Positions 1 to 5,540 of a DNA stretch of 7,636 nucleotides are shown here, one piece after another. The DNA lies in assembly GCA_025362825.1 (NCBI GenBank), contig JANYFF010000456.1, forward strand, positions 1-7,636, given 5' to 3'. The translations under genes were made by a program, and so were the position numbers. A model generated the notes under the pieces. It ran no database searches. It was not told where the DNA came from and worked only from the letters and a program-made list of their open reading frames with translations. Origin of the DNA: Polaromonas sp. GTDB lineage: Bacteria > Pseudomonadota > Gammaproteobacteria > Burkholderiales > Burkholderiaceae_C. How positions within the stretch are numbered: the first letter of the stretch is position 1; every line of letters starts with the position of its first letter.

Positions 1-416
1 GGCGGCTGGACATCGACTCCATCGGCTTGCTGGTGCTGACGCAGGACGGCCGCGTCGCCCGGCAGCTGATTGGCGAAGATTCGCTGATGGAAAAAGAATA
101 CCTGGTGCGTGTCAGCCTGGGCCTGGGCGGGGAAAGCAGCAATGTGCAGGCTGTTTTTCCACCAGAAAAGCTGGCGCTGCTGTGCCACGGCCTCAGCCTG
201 GACGGCCAGCCTTTGCGCCCCGCACAGGTCAGCTGGCAAAACCCCGAGCAGTTACGCTTTGTGCTCACCGAGGGCAAAAAGCGCCAGATTCGACGCATGT
301 GTGAGCAAGTCGGGCTGTTTGTCACGGGTCTCAAACGCGTGCGCATAGGCCGCGTCAACCTCGGGCACCTGCCGGTTGGGCAGTGGCGCTACCTGATGCC
401 GCACGAGAGCTTCTGA
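1..416 (+). CDS. 23S rRNA pseudouridine synthase, RluF/RsuA family (3' part, 5' end outside window)
   Basis: This is the C-terminal 137 residues of an RsuA/RluB/RluE/RluF-type enzyme that isomerises a specific rRNA uridine to pseudouridine. The frame is open from base 3, so the gene starts before the window and no start codon is assigned. The first visible residues, RLDIDSIGLLVLTQDG, are the family's catalytic motif (GRLDxxSxGLL); the Asp encoded at bases 9-11 is the expected catalytic residue. Further family motifs follow: a Lys-Glu-Tyr-Leu-Val block (visible residues about 31-35), then EGKKRQIRRMCEQVG and a GRVNLGHLPVGQWRYL tail. This resembles the RluF end, including its short RNA-binding C-terminus. 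The N-terminal S4 domain would lie upstream and cannot be checked. RluF is the closest match from memory, but RluB or RluE cannot be excluded. The gene converges on the dehydrogenase with 38 bp between stop codons. Confidence 0.9.
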   Translation, partial: RLDIDSIGLLVLTQDGRVARQLIGEDSLMEKEYLVRVSLGLGGESSNVQAVFPPEKLALLCHGLSLDGQPLRPAQVSWQNPEQLRFVLTEGKKRQIRRMCEQVGLFVTGLKRVRIGRVNLGHLPVGQWRYLMPHESF

Positions 417-454
417 GCCAGCGCTGCCAACGCCCCCCGCGGTTGACCGTCAGA

Positions 455-1378
455 TCAGGCCGGGCTTACCCCGGCGCTGCCTAGACGCGCAAGAACTTCG
501 CTGACGGATGCTGTGTCGTGTTGCGCGTGCCCCTGCGCCATGGCCGCGCTGTAGACTGGAACGCAAGCACTGAACAACGGCGTCGCGCAGTCCACGGCAT
601 CGGCCATCTCTCCAATGACCTGCATGTCCTTCTGCCAGACCTCTACCCGCATGGTGGCCGGCTCATACTCATGCCGGATCATGAACGGCACCCGCAGGCG
701 CATGACACCCGTGCCGATGACAGGGCTGTTGCCAAACAGATCAAGCACCTGCTGCGGATCCAGACCCATCTTGCGGGCGAAGTTGACCGACTCCGCACAT
801 GCCACGTTGTAAATAGCCACCAGATGATTGGCTGCAAATTTCATTTTTGTGCCGTTGCCAAAAACGCCGACATAGGGTGTGTTGTCGGTAAAGACCTGTA
901 GCATTGGGCGTACTGTTTCAAATGCCTGCGCACTGCCGCTGCAGAAGACGGTCCAGGCGCGTTCCTTCATCCGGACAGCCGTTCCACTGATCGGGCAGTC
1001 GAGCAGTTCAACGCCGGCGGCCCGGAGCAACTGCTGCGCCTGCAGCTTGTCTTGCATCGGCAGCGTGCTGGTTTCCAGCACGATCAAGGGGCGGACCGGG
1101 TTTCTGCTGGCGGCCGTCATGGCCAGCAAACCGGCTGTGGCCGCAAGGGAGGCCGATGTTGACAGCGAAATGATGACGATGTCCGATGCTTCGGCCACTT
1201 TGCCGGCATCAGCCAGTACCTCACCGCCAGACTCTGCAAGGCGCCCTGTTGCGGCCGCCGACACATCGTGGCCATTGACCCGGTAGCCGGCCTTGAGCAG
1301 GGCCTCGGCCATGGCGCCGCCCATGATGCCCAGTCCAATGACGCCGACGACGGATGTAGTTGTTGCTGCAGTGCTCAT
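455..1378 (-). CDS. NAD(P)-dependent oxidoreductase, 3-hydroxyisobutyrate dehydrogenase family
   Basis: This 307-residue protein has the usual family length and probably oxidises a beta-hydroxyacid in the cytoplasm. The N-terminal Rossmann fold carries the dinucleotide motif G15-L-G-I-M-G20. The substrate-binding segment DCPISGT is at 127-133. The catalytic block GNGTKMKFAANH (174-185) places the conserved Lys at 180 and Asn at 184. A further conserved Lys-Asp (250-251) lies in the all-helical C-terminal domain. The start at 1378 puts the Rossmann strand at residue 10, as in homologues, and has GGAAAG just upstream. ATGs at 1408 and 1429 are in frame but less likely. The reading frame stays open far upstream, but that stretch lies inside the Bug gene in another frame and is not coding here. 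The gene follows the Bug gene with 61 bp between them, so the two are probably co-transcribed. The residues after SGT differ from the classical GGxxGA pattern, so the substrate may not be 3-hydroxyisobutyrate. Confidence 0.9.
   Translation of the reverse strand: MSTAATTTSVVGVIGLGIMGGAMAEALLKAGYRVNGHDVSAAATGRLAESGGEVLADAGKVAEASDIVIISLSTSASLAATAGLLAMTAASRNPVRPLIVLETSTLPMQDKLQAQQLLRAAGVELLDCPISGTAVRMKERAWTVFCSGSAQAFETVRPMLQVFTDNTPYVGVFGNGTKMKFAANHLVAIYNVACAESVNFARKMGLDPQQVLDLFGNSPVIGTGVMRLRVPFMIRHEYEPATMRVEVWQKDMQVIGEMADAVDCATPLFSACVPVYSAAMAQGHAQHDTASVSEVLARLGSAGVSPA
459..475. repeat. Perfect inverted repeat overlapping the dehydrogenase 3' end
   Basis: GCCGGG (459-464) and CCCGGC (470-475) are perfect complements around a 5-base loop. 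The hairpin lies inside the last codons of the dehydrogenase and encodes part of its Ala-Gly-Val-Ser-Pro-Ala tail. No T-run follows on either strand, so it is not a classical intrinsic terminator. It may act as a 3' stability hairpin or be a degenerate REP-like unit that extended the reading frame. Confidence 0.4.
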
Positions 1379-1439
1379 AGTGCTTTCCAGGCCATTTGTG
1401 ATGTCCATTTTTCCGATTTCAATGTGCATGACAGAGCCA

Positions 1440-2420
1440 TCAATCAGCCTTGATGTTGGCGGATTTGACGACAGCGCCCCATTTCGCGATTTCAGTCTTG
1501 ATGTAGGCACCGAAGTGTTGCGGTGAATCAGCCACGGCAATGGCGCCCTGTGCCAGCAGCTCTGCCTCCACATCCTTTTGCTTGAGGATCTGAACGATCT
1601 CCTGATTGAGTTTTGCAATGATGGGCTGGGGCGTGCCTGCTGGCGCCACGATGCCAATCCACGAATAGGCTTCATAGCCCGGTACACCGCTTTCTGCAAT
1701 GGTGGGGACGGCTGGCATGGACGACAGACGCTGCGCACTCCCAATGGCAATCGCGCGCAGACGCCCCTGCTGCACCAGCGGCAGTACCGACGGGATGCTG
1801 CTGTACAGCATCTGCACCTGCCCGGCGAGCAGGTCCGCCACGGCTGGCCCCTGGCCTTTGTAAGGGACGTGCACGGTGTTGACCTTGGCCAGGGAGTTGA
1901 GCAACTCGCCAGCCAGGTGGCCGGAGTTTCCGCTGCCGGGCGAGGCAAAAAACAGGGTTCCGGGCTTTTGCCGTGCCAGCGCCAGTAGCTCGGGCATGGT
2001 CTTGGCCGGCACCGATGGATGCGTCACCAGCAGCAGCGGGTAGATTACCATGTTGGTGATGGGCTCAAAATCCTTGACCGGGTCGTAAGCCAGTTTGTCG
2101 TAAAGACTGGGATTGACGGCCATCGGGCCTGCTGCCGCAATGCCCAGCGTATAACCGTCAGGGGCGGCCTGCATGACTGCCGAAAGGCCAACAATGCCAT
2201 TGGCGCCGGCACGATTGTCCACGATGACGTTCTGGCCCAGCCGGGAGCCCAGCTTTTGCGCCACCAGGCGCGCAATGATGTCGTTGCCCCCACCCGGCGG
2301 GAAGGGGACGATCATGCGGATGGGTTTGGCTGGATAGCCCTGTGCAAAAGCCGCAGCCGCGACAAGCGTTGTCAGTGCAAGCAGCGTGCTGGCGGTACGG
2401 CGAAGGAAGATAGCTGTCAT
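1440..2420 (-). CDS. Bug/TctC family tripartite tricarboxylate transporter substrate-binding protein
   Basis: This 326-residue periplasmic solute-binding protein captures small carboxylates or similar ligands. Residues 1-26 form a Sec signal peptide: RR at 7-8, a hydrophobic core at about 11-24, and likely cleavage after AFA (26). The mature start YPAKPIRMIVPFPPGGGNDI (29-48) is the family hallmark. DNRAGANGIVG (68-78) and AAPDGYTLG (85-93) are the other ligand-loop motifs, and VPYKGQGPAVADLLAGQVQM (185-204) follows in the second lobe. Length is typical. The ATG at 2420 has GGAG six bases upstream. It is the first gene of a leftward pair with the dehydrogenase and is divergent from the GntR regulator. 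No TctA/TctB membrane genes are adjacent, which is common because Bug genes are heavily amplified in Burkholderiales. The ligand cannot be predicted. Control by the GntR protein is inferred from position. Confidence 0.95.
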   Translation of the reverse strand: MTAIFLRRTASTLLALTTLVAAAAFAQGYPAKPIRMIVPFPPGGGNDIIARLVAQKLGSRLGQNVIVDNRAGANGIVGLSAVMQAAPDGYTLGIAAAGPMAVNPSLYDKLAYDPVKDFEPITNMVIYPLLLVTHPSVPAKTMPELLALARQKPGTLFFASPGSGNSGHLAGELLNSLAKVNTVHVPYKGQGPAVADLLAGQVQMLYSSIPSVLPLVQQGRLRAIAIGSAQRLSSMPAVPTIAESGVPGYEAYSWIGIVAPAGTPQPIIAKLNQEIVQILKQKDVEAELLAQGAIAVADSPQHFGAYIKTEIAKWGAVVKSANIKAD

Positions 2421-2597
2421 GGTTGTCTCCAGGATTTAACGAAGGGGAAGCCGGCGGACGGTATGTGTCTGGGAAACCCGGCTATTGCCAGCACAACATT
2501 TATTTTTAAAGTCCTATAGAGGAGTATAGGTTTAAATATGCGGAGATGGTGCAGGCGATAATCAGTAAAACGGCAATCTCTGCCCCTGTTTCATGCC
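2421..2597. promoter_or_regulatory. Divergent promoter region between the Bug gene and the GntR gene
   Basis: This 177-bp region separates two gene starts pointing away from each other, so both promoters should lie here. It is more AT-rich than the flanking genes around 2498-2540. For the leftward genes, TATACT (complement of 2523-2528) is a possible -10, but no good -35 was seen. For the rightward gene, TTGCCA at 2485-2490 is -35-like, without a strong -10 at standard spacing. Neither promoter is assigned firmly. The Bug RBS is a clear GGAG. No Shine-Dalgarno sequence is obvious before the GntR ATG. Confidence 0.55.
2513..2530. promoter_or_regulatory. Candidate GntR operator (CCTATA-N6-TATAGG inverted repeat)
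   Basis: CCTATA at 2513-2518 and TATAGG at 2525-2530 are perfect complements separated by GAGGAG, centred near the middle of the divergent region. TTTAAA flanks both sides, two bases from the left arm and directly beside the right arm, extending the symmetry imperfectly. The size and position suit a dimeric winged-helix repressor encoded next door. The arm does not match the GT-N-AC pattern often quoted for GntR sites, so assignment to this regulator is inferred from location. Confidence 0.5.
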
Positions 2598-3332
2598 ATG
2601 ACCGCTATTTCCGCTGCTCCTGACAGTCGCTTGCCCCGCTATCTCCAGATACGCGACGAACTGATGCGCCGCATCTGTGCCCGGGCGTGGGCGCTCGATG
2701 AAGCCCTTCCGGCCGAAGACAAACTGGCCAACGAGTTTGCGGTTTCCATCGGCACGATGCGCAAGGCGCTTGAGGTGCTGGCCTCAGACGGGATTGTTGA
2801 AAGGGTTCACGGGCGAGGTACCTTTGTAACGCGTGCTTTCGAGCGTATTTCTATGATGCGCTTCGTACAGTTCAGCGACGACGAAAAGCGCGAACTGCCG
2901 ACCACCCGCAGCTTGGCCGTAGAGGTGATAGCCGGGCCGGCAGAGGCGCGAGCCCGGCTCGGTGTGGAGCCTGCGGACAAGTTGCTTTACATCCACCGCA
3001 TCCGCTGCTGCGGCGACGAGGTCATCCTCAACGAGCATGTCTGGCTGCCTTACACGCGCTTTGCGGGCCTTGAAGACTATCTGCAAAAAACATCACCATC
3101 GCTGCTTTATCCGGTCTATGACACCATGTATGGCGCGCTGGTGTCCCGCGCAGCCGACGCACTGTCCATCGCCGCGCTTTCAGAGGGCGATGCTGCCGTT
3201 TTCAAGCTGCCGGCCGGCACCCTTGCTGTACGTATCAAGCGCCTGATGATGGATCACGCCGACAAGCCCATCGAATGGCGGGTTTCCTATGTCACGACGG
3301 GGCGTTTTCACTACGCGGTTGAAATTCGCTGA
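2598..3332 (+). CDS. GntR family transcriptional regulator, HutC subfamily (wHTH plus UTRA domain)
   Basis: This 244-residue DNA-binding regulator has the usual HutC-subfamily length. Residues about 12-79 form the GntR winged helix: YLQIRDELMRRI (15-26), LPAEDKLANEFAVS (37-50), GTMRKALEVLASDG (52-65), and the wing ERVHGRGTFV (68-77). Residues about 95-240 match a UTRA effector domain, with an Asn-Glu-His-Val-Trp-Leu-Pro segment (145-151) and the closing RIKRLMMDHADKPIEWRVSY (212-231). UTRA domains bind small metabolites, often the substrate or an intermediate of the neighbouring pathway. Such proteins are mostly repressors released by ligand. The ATG at 2598 is chosen because it gives a normal N-terminus; there is no clear Shine-Dalgarno. 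It is divergent from the Bug gene and 51 bp upstream of the GlcG/HbpS gene, with which it may be co-transcribed. Confidence 0.93.
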   Translation: MTAISAAPDSRLPRYLQIRDELMRRICARAWALDEALPAEDKLANEFAVSIGTMRKALEVLASDGIVERVHGRGTFVTRAFERISMMRFVQFSDDEKRELPTTRSLAVEVIAGPAEARARLGVEPADKLLYIHRIRCCGDEVILNEHVWLPYTRFAGLEDYLQKTSPSLLYPVYDTMYGALVSRAADALSIAALSEGDAAVFKLPAGTLAVRIKRLMMDHADKPIEWRVSYVTTGRFHYAVEIR

Positions 3333-3383
3333 CGCCCCCGGCTTTCCTTTATCCGCAGACCTTTCATCAACCCGGGATTTTCA

Positions 3384-3821
3384 ATGACCACCGTGTCCAC
3401 ACTTTCTCTTTCGCAGGCCAACCAGATCATCGAATCAGCGCTGCAAAAATCTGAATCCGCAGGCTACAAACCCATGGCCGTTGTGGTGCTTGACGCGTCT
3501 GGCGACATCCGCGCTGTGCAGCGCCAGGACGGTGCCAGCATGTTCCGTGTGGATGTTGCAAAGGGCAAAGCCTGGGGCGCGGTTGCGATGGGCAGCTCAA
3601 GCCGCTTGTTGGCACAACGCGCCAAGGACAACCCGAATTTCTTTTTGTCGCTGGCGGCAACGTCGAATGGCCGCTTTCTGCCCCAGCCAGGCGCTGTTTT
3701 GATACGCACCCCGACGGGTGAAATCCTGGGTGCTGTGGGCGCCAGCGGGGGCACCGGAGATGAGGATGAGCTGATTTGCAAGCATGGTGTGCAAGCCGCA
3801 GGACTGGTTGCTGGCGACTGA
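3384..3821 (+). CDS. GlcG/HbpS family (DUF336-type) small protein
   Basis: This 145-residue protein matches the GlcG/HbpS fold at its usual length. The typical helical start (residues 9-26) is followed by AVVVLDASGDIRAVQRQDGA (32-51). Then come AKGKAWGAVAMGSSS (59-73) and the C-terminal glycine block GAVGASGGTGDEDELICKHG (116-135). No signal peptide is visible, so it is probably cytoplasmic, unlike secreted HbpS. Family members include a haem-binding protein of Streptomyces and GlcG beside glycolate oxidation genes; many others sit as accessory or isomerase-like genes in catabolic clusters with no proven activity. The position directly after the GntR gene fits such an accessory role in the pathway served by the Bug protein and dehydrogenase. 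Haem binding cannot be claimed from sequence. A weak GGGA lies ahead of the ATG. Confidence 0.85.
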   Translation: MTTVSTLSLSQANQIIESALQKSESAGYKPMAVVVLDASGDIRAVQRQDGASMFRVDVAKGKAWGAVAMGSSSRLLAQRAKDNPNFFLSLAATSNGRFLPQPGAVLIRTPTGEILGAVGASGGTGDEDELICKHGVQAAGLVAGD

Positions 3822-3837
3822 TGGAATTTGCCGTCTT

Positions 3838-3899
3838 TTGCTATCGAATAAATAGCTAAATACGCCCGCTTAGCGGGGGCAGAAGGCCTTTTTGAGGCA
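3838..3899 (+). repeat. Intergenic repeat, copy 1 (TTGCTAT-N7-ATAGCT core plus hairpin)
   Basis: GCTAT (3840-3844) and ATAGC (3852-3856) are inverted around 7 bases. They are followed by a GC hairpin and a region ending AGGCA at 3895-3899. A second copy in the opposite orientation at 3957-4017 shares TTGCTAT-N7-ATAGCT, an internal GGGC and the terminal AGGCA at almost the same distances (62 versus 61 bp). From memory, elements with this core recur between genes in Comamonadaceae; a genome search is needed to confirm this. Confidence 0.6.
3865..3893 (+). terminator. Possible intrinsic terminator after the GlcG/HbpS gene
   Basis: CCCGC (3865-3869) pairs with GCGGG (3873-3877) around a TTA loop, and TTTTT follows at 3889-3893. 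The T-run starts 11 bases after the stem, further than in a classical terminator. The hairpin is also part of repeat copy 1, so termination may be a by-product of the repeat. It lies 44 bp after the GlcG/HbpS stop codon. Confidence 0.4.
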
Positions 3900-3905
3900 A
3901 GGAAT

Positions 3906-3934
3906 GGCCTGCAAACGGGTTTTTGGGCCTGCAA
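3906..3934 (+). repeat. Short direct repeat GGCCTGCAA, 20-bp period
   Basis: GGCCTGCAA occurs at 3906-3914 and again at 3926-3934, between the two inverted repeat copies. Only two units are present and the intervening bases differ, so this may be chance. No function is suggested. Confidence 0.3.
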
Positions 3935-3956
3935 GGGCTTGCTGCAACTAAATTAT

Positions 3957-4017
3957 TGCCTAATTCGTGCTGGAGCCCTGGTGCTTTCTATGCTCCGAGC
4001 TATGTAATTAATAGCAA
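3957..4017 (-). repeat. Intergenic repeat, copy 2 (inverted relative to copy 1)
   Basis: Read on the minus strand, this has TTGCTAT (4017-4011), a 7-base spacer, ATAGC (4003-3999), then GGAGC and GCTCC arms (3996-3992 and 3976-3972) and a terminal AGGCA (3961-3957). The overall plan and length match copy 1, but the hairpin arms differ in sequence, as expected if the fold is kept while the sequence drifts. It may also act as a leftward-reading terminator, though no T-run is seen. Confidence 0.5.
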
Positions 4018-4072
4018 GCAGCTGCCTGCACCAGCTTTTCAGGATGCCGACCCCAGACGCCCGTAATTTCGC

Positions 4073-4078
4073 CACAAT
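4073..4078 (+). promoter_or_regulatory. Candidate -10 box immediately upstream of the hydrolase ATG
   Basis: CACAAT is a near match to TATAAT (4 of 6) and ends 6 bases before the ATG at 4085. A transcript started from it would begin at or next to the A of the start codon, giving a leaderless message. No convincing -35 was found, and the only Shine-Dalgarno-like bases are GGGG at 4080-4083, too close to the ATG to be effective. Confidence 0.3.
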
Positions 4079-4084
4079 CGGGGC

Positions 4085-5371
4085 ATGTCCAAATCCATCC
4101 CACTTGGCGCGGCCTCGGCCCCCCTGCTGACCAGGTTGCCGACCTGGCTGCATTTTTCAGATATTCAGGGGCTGGCGCAGCTGGCTACCCAGGGTGTGCT
4201 GGGCGTGGCGGGCCTTGCCGAAACGGTGCAAGGCAATGTGTACAAGGCGGTGGCGGCCACGCTGCCGGGGGGCTCGAAATTTGTAGATCGCTCACCCGGA
4301 TCCAGCGGCGTCAAGCCTTTTGGCATCACCGGTCTGGTTTATGGCGGTGTCCGTGTCATCGCGCGGCTGACCGGTGGCACCGCCAATGCGGTGCTGTCGC
4401 GGGTTGTGCCGCTGGCGGGCACGCGGGCTTCATCACCGCAGCGCGAAGCCATGTTGTCGGCCATCAACGGCGTGCTGGGCGACCAGCTTGTTGCAACCGC
4501 CAATCCGCTGGCCATCACCATGCAGTTACGCCGTGATGGTGAGGCGTTGCCACTTCTCAAGGCCGCGCTGGCCCAGCGTTTGCCGAAGGCAACCGGGAAA
4601 ATCCTACTGGTGATCCACGGGCTGTGCATGAATGATTTGCAATGGACGTCCGGCGGCCACAACCATGCCGACGAACTCGCGCGCGAACTCGGTTATACGC
4701 CGGTTTACCTGCACTACAACACGGGCTTGCACACGGCCACCAATGGCGCGCAACTTGCCGCGGTGCTGGAGCAACTGCTGCCCGCCTGGCCGGTACCGGT
4801 AACGGATTTGACCCTGCTGGTACACAGCATGGGCGGACTGGTCGCACGAAGCGCCTGTCAGCAGGCGGAAGAAGGCGGCATGGCTTGGCGGAGGCACCTG
4901 AAAAATATCATTTTTCTTGGCACGCCGCATCACGGCGCACCGCTGGAGCGGCTGGGCAATTGGCTCGACGTGGTGCTGGGTAGCAATCTGGTCACCCGGC
5001 CGTTTGCCAAAATAGGGCAGGTGCGCAGCAGTGGCATCACTGATTTGCGTTATGGCCATGTGTTGCCCTCCGGCATTGACGATGCGGACCGTTTCGAGAT
5101 GGCGCCTGACACGCGCGAGCCCCTGCCGCTGCCGGAGGGTGTGTCTTGCTATGCGGTGGCCGCTACGACCTCCTGCCCCCCTGGGGATTTGAAGGACCAG
5201 CTTGTGGGCGATGGTCTGGTGCCCGTGCGCAGCGCGCTCGGTCAGCATGATGACCTCCGGCATACGCTGGGTTTTGCAGCCGACAACCAGTGGGTTGCTG
5301 CAGGCGTGAACCACATGGACCTGATCAAACTTCCAGAGATCACGGCGCATCTTCAGCGCTGGCTGCGATAA
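4085..5371 (+). CDS. Alpha/beta hydrolase, lipase/PGAP1-like
   Basis: This 428-residue protein is a probable serine esterase or lipase. The alpha/beta-hydrolase core begins at about residue 171 with GKILLVIHGLCMND, whose His-Gly (178-179) forms the oxyanion-hole strand. The nucleophile elbow is LLVHSMGGLVAR (244-255), with Ser248; the first Gly of GxSxG is Val246, and this HSMGG variant is common in PGAP1/lipase-like proteins. IIFLGTPHHGAPLERLG (275-291) is a diagnostic motif of that group. Asp376 in VGDGLVP and His410 in VNHMD are the likely acid and base. Residues 1-170 have no recognised domain; they are Gly/Ala/Leu-rich, with no clear signal peptide or firm membrane helix. From memory, full-length homologues with this N-terminal region occur in other Burkholderiales, so it is probably not a fusion artefact. 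The gene stands alone, 263 bp after the GlcG/HbpS gene. The substrate is unknown. Confidence 0.88.
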   Translation: MSKSIPLGAASAPLLTRLPTWLHFSDIQGLAQLATQGVLGVAGLAETVQGNVYKAVAATLPGGSKFVDRSPGSSGVKPFGITGLVYGGVRVIARLTGGTANAVLSRVVPLAGTRASSPQREAMLSAINGVLGDQLVATANPLAITMQLRRDGEALPLLKAALAQRLPKATGKILLVIHGLCMNDLQWTSGGHNHADELARELGYTPVYLHYNTGLHTATNGAQLAAVLEQLLPAWPVPVTDLTLLVHSMGGLVARSACQQAEEGGMAWRRHLKNIIFLGTPHHGAPLERLGNWLDVVLGSNLVTRPFAKIGQVRSSGITDLRYGHVLPSGIDDADRFEMAPDTREPLPLPEGVSCYAVAATTSCPPGDLKDQLVGDGLVPVRSALGQHDDLRHTLGFAADNQWVAAGVNHMDLIKLPEITAHLQRWLR

Positions 5372-5540
5372 ATTTCTGGAGATCATGAGTTATGGCACGA
5401 CCAGCGCCCTAAAACTTCTGACGCTGCGAACAATAGACGTAAACTAATAAAAGGGAAAAATATAAATAATTCCAAAAAGCTTTTAAAATTTATCAATTTC
5501 AATATAATTGATAAAAATAATGATTTAATTATATTTAATC
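5372..5540. promoter_or_regulatory. AT-rich upstream region of the pilin-like gene
   Basis: This 169-bp gap turns sharply AT-rich: bases 5451-5540 contain only 12 G or C. It holds no supported gene. It carries a consensus -10 (TATAAT, 5503-5508), a perfect palindrome AAAAGCTTTT (5475-5484), and the inverted repeat listed separately. A -35 at standard spacing is poor (TTTTAA at 5481-5486), which suggests a need for an activator or relief from a silencer of the H-NS/MvaT kind. No clear terminator for the hydrolase was seen in 5372-5450. Confidence 0.6.
5489..5515. promoter_or_regulatory. Perfect 10-bp inverted repeat overlapping TATAAT
   Basis: TTTATCAATT (5489-5498) and AATTGATAAA (5506-5515) are exact complements around the 7-base spacer TCAATAT. 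The consensus -10 hexamer TATAAT (5503-5508) spans the spacer and right arm, so a dimeric protein bound here would compete with RNA polymerase. The site ends 25 bp before the first possible ATG. AT-richness raises the chance of random palindromes, but ten perfect pairs is long for such a short region. Confidence 0.55.

Noticed and set aside
417..454. Bidirectional terminator between the pseudouridine synthase and dehydrogenase genes
   Set aside because: Only a 4-bp stem with a 2-base loop (CGGT-TG-ACCG) is visible, with no T-run on either strand.
1379..1948. Upstream extension of the dehydrogenase frame by about 190 codons
   Set aside because: Most of the extension overlaps the Bug gene in another frame, is rich in Cys, Arg and Trp with no domain, and the Rossmann fold begins properly just after the ATG at 1378.
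2019..2519. Plus-strand open frame across the Bug gene start and divergent region
   Set aside because: It is antisense to the Bug gene, has no recognisable protein features, and would run through the divergent control region.
2538..2561. Seven-codon open frame (ATG to TAA) upstream of and in phase with the GntR gene
   Set aside because: It is Arg-rich (MRRWCRR), which might suggest a leader peptide, but there is no Shine-Dalgarno, it sits beside the likely operator, and such short frames are expected by chance.
3464..3934. Minus-strand open frame opposite the GlcG/HbpS gene
   Set aside because: The plus-strand product matches a known fold over its full length; the antisense translation shows nothing recognisable.
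4604..5386. Long open frame of about 260 codons on the minus strand opposite the hydrolase
   Set aside because: It lies antisense to a well-supported hydrolase, its translation shows no family motif, and its openness follows from GC-rich codon bias of the real gene.
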